Below are positions 32,414 to 41,023 of a DNA stretch of 64,000 nucleotides, one piece after another. Both the position numbers and the translations under genes were made by a program. How positions within the stretch are numbered: the stretch's first letter is position 1; each line of letters starts with the position of its first letter. The notes under the pieces were generated by a model. That model saw only the letters and a list, made by a program, of their open reading frames with translations, searched no databases and was not told where the DNA came from. Location of the stretch: NCBI RefSeq assembly GCF_000234805.1, contig NC_016645.1:372001-436000 (forward strand), given 5' to 3'. Source of the stretch: Pyrobaculum ferrireducens (GTDB lineage: Archaea > Thermoproteota > Thermoprotei > Thermoproteales > Thermoproteaceae).

Positions 32414-35400
32414 GTGGAGGAGGCTAAAAAGAGAAGTGTGGATGTGGGCAAGGCGCTTGAGGAGCTGTTTAGCATTGTTGACCAGCTCTCCAGAGGCGCG
32501 GCCGACGTGGACGAGAAGAGGCTAATGAGGCTTGTAAATCTGCTGGAGGCGGCTGGGGGCGTTAAGGTGCCTTGGCTGGGGCCTGTGGCTGAGGCTATGA
32601 GGAATTGGTACAACCCGGCGCGTAGCAAAGATGAGAGGAGTGAGTACGCCAAGGCGGCTTTTCTAATCGTTTGGGCTGTGCTTCAGCGCCGCGCCCATGA
32701 GCTGTACGACAAGTTGGCGGAAATGTGGAATGTGAGAAAAGAAGCCGCCGCGGTTTTGAAGCAGGCATTGGAGAGTAACGACAGAGAGAAGTGGAGGGAG
32801 TTCTACAGCTTAGTGAAGAGGCTGGAGGAGGCCGAGGGGGAGGTGTTGAAAATCGCTGAAGAAGTGGCGAACGAGCTTAATACCATCGCCGTCCATCTAA
32901 AAACCGCGGCTAAGAAGAAGGGCGCGAAAGCGCTGGAGAAGGTGGCGAGGTGGATAGAGGTTGACGCGTTGGAGGCGAGGAGGCTGGCAGAGGCGACTAG
33001 GGATGAACTGTCTAGATTCTCCGGCGCCAGCTACGGCACTAGGGCCGTGGCGTATCTAAAGGCCATTGTTAACGACAACATCGTTGGCTTGACTGTGCTG
33101 AGGGCTTTCGCCGCGGAGGACTTAGCCACGCTTGTTGCTAATACGCCGCACGGTGCGTACAACAAGTTGCTGGGGAGGGCGCAAAGCGTTAAACGCGGGC
33201 AGCTGAGGGACCTTCCGCTCGAGGAGAGGCTGGCGGTGGAGCTGGGCAGAGCTTTGAGATACGCAAAAGTGAATGACGAGCTGAAGCCTCTGGTGGAGGC
33301 GTTCGAGAGTGGGAAGGCGAGGGTGGAGAAGAGGGGCGAAGGCAAATACGTCATATACGCCGGCGGTAAGACTGCGGAACTGAAGCTCTTGAGGGGCGGC
33401 GGCGCTATGCTATACGTCGACGAGCTGACCGGCCCGCTGGCTGACAAAAAGCTGGCCGAGGCAAGGAAGGCTGTTGAGAAGTACGAGGAGATGCTGAAGA
33501 AGGGCAAGGCGCCTCTGCCTCTGCGCGAGGCGCAGGACGGCTGGCTGTTGAGCGATGTCACTGTGGAGGAGACTAGCGAAGAGGGGCGCAGAGTAGTTAT
33601 GGTAACAGCCTCCTTGGAGCAGGTCGTGGTGTTCCTCTCCGCCTTCGGCGTAAGGGCGGGGGAGATACACTGGGGCCGAGGCGAGAGGGGGAAGAAGCCT
33701 GTCAAGATCTATGTTAAGCACTTCGACGTGACTAGCGAGGGGCTGAGGCCTGCGTACCAAGTTGAGCTTTACGACAAATACGCAGAGGAGGCGTGGGATA
33801 GGCTGTCGGCGGCGCGCACTATGCCTAAGGAGGAGAGGGAGAGGCTCATAGATTTCGTGGCTAGGCTACTAGAAGGCTCTGGCGTAGATCACGAGGCGTT
33901 TAGGCAGAAGCTGGAGAAGTGGATCGGCGAGTGGCTTGCAAAGGCGCCGGGTCTCAAGGAGCACCGGGTGTTCCACACTCTGGTGAACTCCTTGAGAGAG
34001 ATGGCGAGAAGCGAGCAGGATGCTGGAAAGCGCGAGGTTGCGAGGAGGCGCGCCGTGGGTATGCTCCTCCACGCAGTGCTGGGGGACGGAACCGTGACGG
34101 CGGACAAGGTTGTGCTATACGTCGGCGGCGGGGAGGAGGATGAAGTGCCGGCGGAGGTCAAGGCGGATCTCTACTACGCACTGTTGAGGGCGTTGGGGTG
34201 CCAGCCGAAGATGTACAAAGCCAAGGGCACCATCAACGTAATTCTGTATGGCGAAGAGGCTAAGAAATTCGCCCGGGCCGCTCTGCCGCATCTAGTGGGC
34301 CTCGAACGCGTGCTTGAGGCTGTGAAAAGAGATGAGCAAATTTATTCCAAAGTTGTAAAGATGATTGACATCGCTAGGGCTGAGAGGGTCAAGGCGTGGA
34401 TTAAGGACTTGACTACGGAGGGTAAGATGCTCAGGTCTAGGCTGGTAGTTGAGGCAGACGGCGTAGCGGCGGAGTACCAGATGTACCTGCGTAAAGACAA
34501 TGAAGTAGTGCTTGAATTCGGCACAACTAACCGCGAAGAGGCTGAGCGGAGGGCGGCGGTGCTGAGGGCAGTGGGCGTGATGGTGGAAGTTGACAAACGC
34601 CACAACAAAGCCCGCAACCGCGACGTGTGGCGCATACAGGTCTCGACCAACGCCCTAGCCGCCGAGTCGGTACACGAGGCTGTTAGAAAGGCGGTGTTGG
34701 AGTTCCTCAAGCAGTGCAGAGAGGCTGGCGCCATCGAAGAGGAGGCGTACAGACGCCTCGCCGCGAAGTTCGAGAGGGGCATGCCGGAGTGGGGCGAGGT
34801 AAGGCTCTCTGTGGATCTGACGAGAGGCGGCGCTGTGGTTGTGGAGTACAGACCCAACGACCCCCAGTCCTTCAGCAAGGCGGTGGAGTTTCTGAGGAAG
34901 CTCGGCCTAAGGGACACATGTGAAAGCGACTGGTGCTTTATCCACTTCACGGCTAGGGAGCCTAGAGAGGGTAAGGAGGGCTATGTCTACATCACCGCCG
35001 ACGGACTTAAGTACATCGGCTGGCTGGCCAGCCGCGGCGATGAGAGGGCGCAGTGGCTGAAAGAAATGTTGCTAAAGGAGGCCGAGGTTAAGGGCGTCAA
35101 GATGCGTGAACAGCTAGAGCAACGCTTCGGCGAGGGGGAAGAGTGGGGTAGAGTAAGGCCGCCCGTCGAGAGGGAGGTTGAGGTTGAGGGCAGGAGGCTA
35201 AAGGTGCTAATCGAGGAGGTGGAGGCCGGCGTAGAACGCGGCAGAGCAAAAGAGCTCTTAGTCGTCAAAATAAGGGCAAAGGTGTTTGAGGGGAACAGCG
35301 AAGTAGCGGTAGAGAAGGAGGCGAAGTTTTACAAAGAGAGGCGCGGTGCCGTGAGAGGCTACGTCAACATACACGCCGGCGCCAAGGGTGGGCCAGAGGC

Positions 35401-35554
35401 GGACTACGTGAGGACGGCGGCTGTGTTGAAGGTCTTGGGGGTGGAGAAGTGGAGCAGAAAACCAAATCAGATACAGCTCACCAGAGACGCCCTGGATGCG
35501 CTGATGAGGCTGGAGCCTGTGTGCAGAGCTTTGGGCATATGCCAAAAAGCTTAA
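32414..35554 (+). CDS. PaREP2b family protein, long copy
   Basis: 1046 residues from GTG 32414; the frame is open upstream to 32342 and joins the PaREP2a part if one G is removed. The first 330 residues are helical, followed by alternating strand-helix domains. HAVLGDGTVTADK with LGDG at 556-559 is the clearest motif and is shared with the remnant at 71-1820 (MGDG) and the orphan at 1983-3293 (LGDG). The last 400 residues are nearly collinear with the remnant. The layout of short strands, EEAERRAALLRAVGV helices and IHFTAREP-type strands repeats, suggesting duplicated beta-alpha domains. LAGLIDADG-like nuclease ancestry is a hypothesis only. The stop codon lies in a tRNA-type TATA box. Confidence 0.75.
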   Translation: MEEAKKRSVDVGKALEELFSIVDQLSRGAADVDEKRLMRLVNLLEAAGGVKVPWLGPVAEAMRNWYNPARSKDERSEYAKAAFLIVWAVLQRRAHELYDKLAEMWNVRKEAAAVLKQALESNDREKWREFYSLVKRLEEAEGEVLKIAEEVANELNTIAVHLKTAAKKKGAKALEKVARWIEVDALEARRLAEATRDELSRFSGASYGTRAVAYLKAIVNDNIVGLTVLRAFAAEDLATLVANTPHGAYNKLLGRAQSVKRGQLRDLPLEERLAVELGRALRYAKVNDELKPLVEAFESGKARVEKRGEGKYVIYAGGKTAELKLLRGGGAMLYVDELTGPLADKKLAEARKAVEKYEEMLKKGKAPLPLREAQDGWLLSDVTVEETSEEGRRVVMVTASLEQVVVFLSAFGVRAGEIHWGRGERGKKPVKIYVKHFDVTSEGLRPAYQVELYDKYAEEAWDRLSAARTMPKEERERLIDFVARLLEGSGVDHEAFRQKLEKWIGEWLAKAPGLKEHRVFHTLVNSLREMARSEQDAGKREVARRRAVGMLLHAVLGDGTVTADKVVLYVGGGEEDEVPAEVKADLYYALLRALGCQPKMYKAKGTINVILYGEEAKKFARAALPHLVGLERVLEAVKRDEQIYSKVVKMIDIARAERVKAWIKDLTTEGKMLRSRLVVEADGVAAEYQMYLRKDNEVVLEFGTTNREEAERRAAVLRAVGVMVEVDKRHNKARNRDVWRIQVSTNALAAESVHEAVRKAVLEFLKQCREAGAIEEEAYRRLAAKFERGMPEWGEVRLSVDLTRGGAVVVEYRPNDPQSFSKAVEFLRKLGLRDTCESDWCFIHFTAREPREGKEGYVYITADGLKYIGWLASRGDERAQWLKEMLLKEAEVKGVKMREQLEQRFGEGEEWGRVRPPVEREVEVEGRRLKVLIEEVEAGVERGRAKELLVVKIRAKVFEGNSEVAVEKEAKFYKERRGAVRGYVNIHAGAKGGPEADYVRTAAVLKVLGVEKWSRKPNQIQLTRDALDALMRLEPVCRALGICQKA

Positions 35555-35558
35555 AAAC
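35550..35558 (+). promoter_or_regulatory. tRNA-type TATA box CTTAAAAAC over the PaREP2b stop codon
   Basis: It is identical to the boxes before tRNA-Arg and tRNA-Ala. Centred at 35554, it lies 22 bp before the tRNA-like 5' fragment at 35576. Confidence 0.6.
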
Positions 35559-35575
35559 GGTGAAGGAAGGGGAAC

Positions 35576-35592
35576 GGAGCCGTAGTCTAGCG
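35576..35592 (+). pseudogene. tRNA-like 5' fragment
   Basis: GGAGCCG-TA-GTCTAGCG has the exact layout of tRNA positions 1-17 (7-nt acceptor strand, TA at 8-9, D-arm start), similar to GGGCCGG-TA-GTCTAGCG of tRNA-Ala in this window. No CGGCTCC acceptor partner or T arm follows within 150 bp. It is 21 bp beyond the PaREP2b stop, as tRNA-Arg is 23 bp beyond the other copy. I read it as the remnant of a tRNA gene broken beside the element. Confidence 0.45.
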
Positions 35593-35617
35593 CCTCGTCT
35601 TATATGTTTTGTAGATA
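35589..35617 (+). repeat. 29-bp inverted repeat, left arm
   Basis: The reverse complement of this stretch occurs at 37624-37652 with a single mismatch. The right arm contains the TATA box of the AAA+ ATPase operon. The two arms enclose about 2 kb with the phosphoesterase, ParA-like, 37-aa and GNAT genes. Confidence 0.7.
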
Positions 35618-35652
35618 TAGCGCCTCAAGAGAAGGTGTTGAATGTGCCGTAG

Positions 35653-36420
35653 CTAGACTATGTTGGTTATGTCTGACAGAGTTCCTACAAATGTAAAATC
35701 GGTTAGGTAGATCTCTACGCTTTCCGGGTTCCACTCTATGTATTTGAGAAATGTACGTCCCTCGGCGGCCATTTTGGGTATCTCTCTAACGTCGACGCCT
35801 GTAATCAATGGGTGGCTAGCCGGTAGCACCACCACCTTAACTCTGCCGCGCCTCCTACACGGCTCCTCGTAGAGGGCTTTACATATTTTCGTTCGTGAGG
35901 CATATATCTTGAGTATCGCCGGCTCCTTCACGGCGTAGCCTAGCTCGTCTCTAATCACCACGGCGGGGTGTGTATGGCCCATGATAACCCCCTCCGCCCG
36001 CTCTAAATCCTCCTTAGCCGGCTTTACATGTCCGTGGAAGAGCAGGTACTTCTCAAGCAGTACCCCCCTGGCCGGCGCCACCTCGACGCCCTCTATGCCG
36101 CTTGCAATCTCCTGAAGGAGGGAGTCGTGGTTGCCTGGTATTAGGAGGAGCGGCACCTTTCTCGCCACGGCTCTGAGGAACGTCTTTACCTCCTCGACGC
36201 TTTCCCGGGGCACCGGGAGCTCGTGCTTCACGTCGCCTAATATAGCCACCGAGGTTACGCCGTGGTGATCCACAAGCTCGAGAACGCCGTCGATCAGCTT
36301 CCGGGTCTGGCTCATAACATTTATCCCGCGTTCCCTCCTCAACTCTACCTCGTACCCCACGTGGGTGTCGGCTAGTAGCAGGATCTTCTCGCGGCGGAGG
36401 CTCAGCACCACGCCTCTCAC
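35653..36420 (-). CDS. Calcineurin-like metallophosphoesterase (COG1407 type)
   Basis: A 255-residue phosphoesterase with the metal-binding motifs in order: DTHVG (18-22), GDVKHE (60-65), GNHD (95-98), the GH of FHGHVK (133-138) and GHTHP (147-151). Archaeal members of this group are predicted ICC-like phosphoesterases of unknown substrate. The start is GTG at 36420, with an AGATAAAATTG box about 24 bp upstream. Confidence 0.88.
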   Translation of the reverse strand: MRGVVLSLRREKILLLADTHVGYEVELRRERGINVMSQTRKLIDGVLELVDHHGVTSVAILGDVKHELPVPRESVEEVKTFLRAVARKVPLLLIPGNHDSLLQEIASGIEGVEVAPARGVLLEKYLLFHGHVKPAKEDLERAEGVIMGHTHPAVVIRDELGYAVKEPAILKIYASRTKICKALYEEPCRRRGRVKVVVLPASHPLITGVDVREIPKMAAEGRTFLKYIEWNPESVEIYLTDFTFVGTLSDITNIV

Positions 36421-36444
36421 GTAGCTACACCGTTCTATACAATT

Positions 36445-36954
36445 TTATCTTTTCCCAGCGTTGGCACATTTGTAAAGCTCCACTGCCGCCTTAGCCATGT
36501 CAAGTGTAGCTATTGACCTAACTCTATAGGGAGGCACGCCCACGGCTCTGTGCACCGCCATCTTCTCGTCGAAACGCACCACATGGATCTCTCCCAATCT
36601 GCCGTATTGCCTAAGGAAGTCTCTACCTGGACGCTTAATCACCTTGTTCAGCACCACCCCCAACACCGGCTTCCTGACTATTGCGTGCACCACCTCGACG
36701 GAGGCCAGCGTCTGGTAGTCCTCGTCAGCAACATAGATAACAAAGTTGCAACGGAGAAGCTCAGCCAGGTGGCGCCTATCAGTCAATTGAAAGGCTGGGA
36801 AGTCGACGATCAGAAGCCCAGAGCCGGGGCTTCCCCCCAGCGGCTTCACCACACGCGCCGGGTTGCCCAGCGCCCTCCAGACAAACGCCATTAGCTCGGC
36901 AAATGTACTTTTTCCAGTTCCCCCTTTGGCGCCGCTCGTGACGCAGATCCGCAC
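36445..36954 (-). CDS. ParA/MinD-like deviant-Walker ATPase
   Basis: A small ATPase of about 169 residues with the deviant Walker A motif KGGTGKST (residues 10-17 from GTG 36954) and DFPAFQL as a Walker B-like segment. It is shorter than typical MinD or ParA (about 250 residues) and lacks a membrane-targeting helix. An upstream ATG at 36978 would add eight residues. GTG 36954 places it at the same distance (27.5 bp) from CTATAG at 36979-36984 as the divergent small frame at 37009. Partner genes are not seen nearby, so its cargo is unknown. Confidence 0.75.
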   Translation of the reverse strand: MRICVTSGAKGGTGKSTFAELMAFVWRALGNPARVVKPLGGSPGSGLLIVDFPAFQLTDRRHLAELLRCNFVIYVADEDYQTLASVEVVHAIVRKPVLGVVLNKVIKRPGRDFLRQYGRLGEIHVVRFDEKMAVHRAVGVPPYRVRSIATLDMAKAAVELYKCANAGKR

Positions 36955-37008
36955 ACATTGTATTGCATTTATACCCACCTATAGTTAGCTAAAAAGCGTA
37001 TATGGGAC

Positions 37009-37122
37009 GTGGATAGGAAGTTCCTAGAGGGCTACATAAAGCTGGAAGACTACGTCAAGCTGCACCACCTAAAGAAGTGCAGACCTGCTCTATACCTGGT
37101 GAAGCTTCTCTTTGACGTCTAG
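37009..37122 (+). CDS. Candidate 37-aa small protein
   Basis: A frame from GTG 37009 encodes 37 residues of protein-like composition (MDRKFLEGYIKLEDYVKLHH at the start, a leucine-rich helix at the end). It is charged, aromatic and likely helical. It faces the ParA-like gene and overlaps the 3' end of the convergent GNAT gene by 33 bp. It could be a real microprotein or the relic of a longer gene. No homology can be stated. Confidence 0.35.
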   Translation: MDRKFLEGYIKLEDYVKLHHLKKCRPALYLVKLLFDV

Positions 37123-37578
37123 ACAGAACTCCCGAGCTCTTTTCTTATCTCTCAAGACAAGCCTATAGCCGTCTTCCCCATCGCCGTAGTAAGACTTAAT
37201 CATCTCCGAGATCTCAAACCCAGCGGCTCTGTAGAGGCTAAGCGCGGGTGTGTTGGAAACCCTAACTTCGAGAAAAACTTCGGCGACCTTGCCTGTTGCC
37301 AGTAGTTGCAACGCGGTGCACAACAACGCCCTGCCCACGCCGCGCCTCCGGTATCCAGGCGCCACGGCGATGGATATGACGTGCGCCGCGTTGCCCTCTA
37401 TACACGTTATAATATACCCGACTACGCCCCCGGAGGTTACATATACATATGAGTGATCGTTGCAGTAGGCGCATAAGAACCTGAGTAGATCCTCGCTATA
37501 TACGTCGTCTTGTTTAAACGACACATATTCAATTTCAAGAATACGAGGAATGTCAAGCGCTTGACAGCGGCGAATCAC
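37090..37578 (-). CDS. RimI-like GNAT N-acetyltransferase
   Basis: A 162-residue GNAT protein starting MIRRCQALDIPRILEIE, with the acetyl-CoA loop APGYRRRGVGRALL (near 75-88) and EVRVSNTPALSLYRAAGFE (near 108-126). This pattern is that of RimI and the archaeal Ard1-type N-terminal acetyltransferases. GTG 37578 is chosen over 37596, because CTATATTAAC at 37597-37606 is centred 24 bp upstream. Substrates are probably protein N-termini, by family. Confidence 0.87.
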   Translation of the reverse strand: MIRRCQALDIPRILEIEYVSFKQDDVYSEDLLRFLCAYCNDHSYVYVTSGGVVGYIITCIEGNAAHVISIAVAPGYRRRGVGRALLCTALQLLATGKVAEVFLEVRVSNTPALSLYRAAGFEISEMIKSYYGDGEDGYRLVLRDKKRAREFCLDVKEKLHQV

Positions 37579-37623
37579 ACAAAGCCCAAATAGCACCTAT
37601 ATTAACATCTCTACACGGTAATT

Positions 37624-37652
37624 TATCTACAGAACATATAAGACGAGGCGCT
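37624..37652 (-). repeat. 29-bp inverted repeat, right arm, spanning the ATPase-operon promoter
   Basis: Reverse complement of 35589-35617 with one mismatch. It includes ACATATAAGA, the TATA box 23 bp before GTG 37663. The left arm therefore carries a copy of this promoter pointing away from the operon. Confidence 0.7.
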
Positions 37653-37662
37653 GAGTTGTTAA

Positions 37663-40521
37663 GTGTACGCCTTTGTCGATCTGCCGTTTAGTCCCAGCGG
37701 GGTGACGCACCTCCTGCGCAGACACAGGACAGTCGGCTTCGACAAGGAGCTCAGAGAGCTGGCTGAGGTGCTGAGGACGGTAAAGGAGGGCAACAACAAC
37801 GTGCTTGCAGTGGTCATCGCGCCTTATGGCTGGGGCAAGAGCGAGTTACTAGACGAGCTGGAGTCCCTGGCAGAGGGGGAGGGGTTCGACGTGTACAGAA
37901 CGGCGCTTTCGCTAGAGGAGGACTTCGTCATAGAGGTGGCGTCGAAAAAACGGGACAAGCCGATGCTGGTCTTAATAGACGAGGCAGATGAGCTCTCCCG
38001 CATCGTCGCGGTTCATAAACTAGGCGCGTTGAGCGACGATAGATTTGTCAAAATGGTGCAGAAAGTCGCCACCTACATAAGAGCCCTCCTAGAGCCCAGG
38101 TCGTACAGATACCTCCTAGGAGAACCAGAGAGGTTTAACAAAGTGGCTATCGTGGCGGCGCTGACGCCGCAGCTCTACTACACCATACTTAAGAACGTGG
38201 TGCCAGATGTCTTCGATCTGACAAGCGGCAGAGTCTACAGAGAGGTGGTAATAGACACGAGATTTCCGTTTTGGCAATTTGTGGAGCTTGTAAAGCAGAG
38301 ACTACTCGCATATTCAGACGACGAGAGAATAAGAGAAATAGAGAGAGGCGAGCTAGACCAGCTGAGCCCCTTCTCTATACATGAGCTGTCGGCGGTGTAC
38401 CACCTGGCGAAGCGGAGAGGGGAGGCCGCGCCTAGGCCTCTGCTGAAGCTAATGGCAAGGCTTTTCCAGATAAAGAAAGAGGGGGGGAGGCTGGCGCGCC
38501 TCCTAAGAGAAGAGGGGTTTGACCTAGATGTAGATGACGAAATTCTGGAACTCGCATTCGCCGCAATACCGGTGAAATACAAAAAGGCGTATCTAAAAGA
38601 GGTGTACCTCTACAGAATACCCTTCGAGGATAAAGACGCCATGAGTGTTGCTAGGGAGTACGTCGCGGCGAGAGGCAAGGAGCTGGACATAAAGGATCCT
38701 AAAAACATATCCTACGAGCCGTACCTGTACTACTCCCTGGTGGAGGGGGGGAGGCTCTTCCTCTACCTAATCGCCGAAGAGGATCTTGCCCTAGAGAGAT
38801 ATTCACTTGGCAGAGGATACATCGTTTCTGAAGACGTGGCGAAGCTCGTCGGCTGGGAGGAGGCGCAGACAATCGCCGCGGTGGCAAAGGAGTACAGCCA
38901 GCGGCTGGAGAACCCAGTAGCCCTGCTGGAAGAAGCCGAGAGGGCGCTGTCTCTGGAGGGAATAAGGCTGAGGCGTTGCTGTGGCTATGCGCTGTGGAAT
39001 AACAACATGGGCCTGCGCGAGGCCTACCTATTCCTGTACATCGACAGAGAGGAGGAGTTGAGGAAAATCTCCGAAGAGCTCTCAGAAGTGGCGTCGCAGG
39101 GCGTCTTAAACGGCTACGTAGTCGACTACCTCAACGTCTTTGTCGTAAGCCGCGTCTTGCTCACCGACACGATACAACAAGCCTTGGCCCCCCTGATGAC
39201 TGCCTACTGGAAGCGCCACTTCCGCGACCCAGTGTCGAAATTCGCCACTGTGGAGATATACGGCGCCGACAAGTACGAGAAGCTGAAACAGGAAATTGTA
39301 AAATACGTGATTGACAAGTTGTTGAAGAGAGGGGAAAAGCCACCCGAGTTTGTAGACGCCGTGAGACTCGGGAGGGAGAAGGCGAGAGAGAACATACTCA
39401 AATACACCATAGCGCTGAAGAAGGGCAGGGAGAAGAAGATCGTGGCGCTTGTAAAAGCCGCCGAGGCGCTGGACGGCGGAGGGGACGTAGAGGGGCTTAG
39501 GTCATACCGCGAAATCGAGGAAATTCTACTCTCAGCCTTCGAAGAGTCGATACATGAGAAAGAACTGAAATCGCTCATAGCGACGCTGTTCCCAGTAAAC
39601 CTATGGAGAGAGATGAGGGAAGAGGACCTCATTGAGTTAATGAAGCTAAGAGGCGTCGTGGTGCCGCTCGGCGAGAGGCTGTATAAGTACAGAGACGACC
39701 TAGCCAAGAGATACATCTCCGAGATCCTGCGCCAGCTAGAGGCTCTCAGAGAGGTAAGAGTCGAGAAGCAGACCCCGCTGGGGCCTGTGAAACTAGTGAA
39801 GAAGATGGACATAGGCGAGTTAAAGACTTCGGTAGCAGACAGACAAGACTATGCCAAGGCCTTGAGAGAAGCTGTGTTGAAACTACACGAAGCCAGGGAA
39901 ATGTACGAGAAAGTCAAAGAAGAACTGGAGCGAGAAGCCGAGGAAAAGGCCAAACTTTTGAGGAAGATATCGACGGTGCTAGACAAGTATCCACAGAGGA
40001 GGAAGTTTATAGATCTAGGCAGGCTAGACGAGAATACTATAAGAAGAGAGGAGTCAATCGTCCAGAAGGCCGAGGAGGCGTTGAAGATCTGGGGCGGCGT
40101 TAGGCAGATGGCCAGCGCAGTGGGCTCGCGGCTAGACGTGGAGAGGGACCTAAAGCTTCTGCTGGAGCTACCGGAGCCCTGGCTCGACGACTACGTGGCG
40201 GCTCTTAAGATATACGCCGCCGAGATCGAGAAGAGATACGGCGCGTTGATGGAGCTGGAGAGGGCTAGAAAAGCCGCCTTGGAGTGGCTAAGGGCTAAGC
40301 TCGGGATTGAGGAAGAGGATTTAGACAAGGCCCTAGACATAGCCGCCGCGAAAACTGGCGTACGTAGAAAGTTGCTAGAGTCCGTGGCCCGCCGGGGAAG
40401 AGGCGCCGTACTAGACGTCGACGAGCTGGCGAAGGAGTCGGGTGTTGAGAAAGAGGAGGTTGAGAGAGATCTAGAAAAGCTCTACAAAGCCCGTGTAATT
40501 GAGAAGAAATATGTCGCCTAG
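37663..40521 (+). CDS. Large AAA+ ATPase of an ATPase-nuclease operon
   Basis: A 952-residue protein. Residues 20-300 form an ORC/Cdc6- or STAND-like AAA+ module with Walker A APYGWGKS (53-60), Walker B MLVLIDEADE (101-110) and a lid-like region (SPFSIHELSAVYHLAKRRGE). The middle (300-700) is unfamiliar and charged. Residues about 735-790 form a coiled coil rich in E, K and L, and the last 70 residues look like a winged helix (LDVDELAKESGVEKEEVERDL). It is not a HerA-type RecA-fold ATPase by motif. ATG of the next gene overlaps the stop by 11 bp and a NurA-like nuclease follows. The start is GTG 37663, 23 bp from ACATATAAGA. I infer an ATP-driven DNA-processing or defence machine. Confidence 0.8.
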   Translation: MYAFVDLPFSPSGVTHLLRRHRTVGFDKELRELAEVLRTVKEGNNNVLAVVIAPYGWGKSELLDELESLAEGEGFDVYRTALSLEEDFVIEVASKKRDKPMLVLIDEADELSRIVAVHKLGALSDDRFVKMVQKVATYIRALLEPRSYRYLLGEPERFNKVAIVAALTPQLYYTILKNVVPDVFDLTSGRVYREVVIDTRFPFWQFVELVKQRLLAYSDDERIREIERGELDQLSPFSIHELSAVYHLAKRRGEAAPRPLLKLMARLFQIKKEGGRLARLLREEGFDLDVDDEILELAFAAIPVKYKKAYLKEVYLYRIPFEDKDAMSVAREYVAARGKELDIKDPKNISYEPYLYYSLVEGGRLFLYLIAEEDLALERYSLGRGYIVSEDVAKLVGWEEAQTIAAVAKEYSQRLENPVALLEEAERALSLEGIRLRRCCGYALWNNNMGLREAYLFLYIDREEELRKISEELSEVASQGVLNGYVVDYLNVFVVSRVLLTDTIQQALAPLMTAYWKRHFRDPVSKFATVEIYGADKYEKLKQEIVKYVIDKLLKRGEKPPEFVDAVRLGREKARENILKYTIALKKGREKKIVALVKAAEALDGGGDVEGLRSYREIEEILLSAFEESIHEKELKSLIATLFPVNLWREMREEDLIELMKLRGVVVPLGERLYKYRDDLAKRYISEILRQLEALREVRVEKQTPLGPVKLVKKMDIGELKTSVADRQDYAKALREAVLKLHEAREMYEKVKEELEREAEEKAKLLRKISTVLDKYPQRRKFIDLGRLDENTIRREESIVQKAEEALKIWGGVRQMASAVGSRLDVERDLKLLLELPEPWLDDYVAALKIYAAEIEKRYGALMELERARKAALEWLRAKLGIEEEDLDKALDIAAAKTGVRRKLLESVARRGRGAVLDVDELAKESGVEKEEVERDLEKLYKARVIEKKYVA

Positions 40522-41023
40522 GATCACAATTTTGAGAGAAGAAGCCGCCGCGGAGGAGGGAGACGTAATAATAGACGCAAGAGGCCAGCCCCAGTTCTTC
40601 GACGTAGTAATCCTAAGCGGCAGAGAGCTGAAGTCCATAGTAGCCACTGGAGCCGTCAGCGCCGGGGTCCCCATAGGCGTGGGTAAGTATACCAAGAAGC
40701 CCGTGGCGGCGGTGATAGGCGAGAAGATATACATCAAGGGGGTACCCCTCACCCTATACGCCGAGATGGGGATTCTCGAAAAGGAGTTGACGGAGGCGCT
40801 CAGCAAAACCAGCCACGAGACGGACATATTGCTTCGAAAGCTAAAAGAAATCGTCGTCGCCGAGAGGCGGCGCCACAAGAGGTCACAAACTCTCTCAATA
40901 CTAGGGCAGTACGTAGCAGGAGAAATTAACGAACTCCCCCCACACCTAGCAGATCTACTGGGGGGGCTGGATAGGGAGTCTATAAGGAAATTATTCGACC
41001 GCCTAGTTGAGGAGATTTACTAA
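40511..41023 (+). CDS. Middle protein of the ATPase-NurA operon, unknown
   Basis: A 170-residue protein starting MSPRITILREEAAAEEGD. The first 80 residues are rich in beta strands and glycine (VVILSGRELKSIVATGAV, then VGKYTKKPVAAVIG), compatible with a small barrel. The C-terminal half is helical and basic, with KEIVVAERRRHKRSQT and a leucine-rich end. A barrel before an ATPase partner recalls the HAS-barrel of HerA, but that is conjecture. It overlaps the ATPase gene by 11 bp and shares one base with the NurA start (TAATG). Confidence 0.65.
   Translation: MSPRITILREEAAAEEGDVIIDARGQPQFFDVVILSGRELKSIVATGAVSAGVPIGVGKYTKKPVAAVIGEKIYIKGVPLTLYAEMGILEKELTEALSKTSHETDILLRKLKEIVVAERRRHKRSQTLSILGQYVAGEINELPPHLADLLGGLDRESIRKLFDRLVEEIY

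Noticed and set aside
31786-32652. 288-codon - strand frame opposite PaREP2a/2b
   Set aside because: The + strand frames match the PaREP2 family; the opposite frame has low-complexity Ser/Leu content.
35576-35650. A complete tRNA gene after the second PaREP2b copy
   Set aside because: Only the first 17 positions fit a tRNA; no T arm or matching acceptor strand follows within 150 bp, even allowing for introns.
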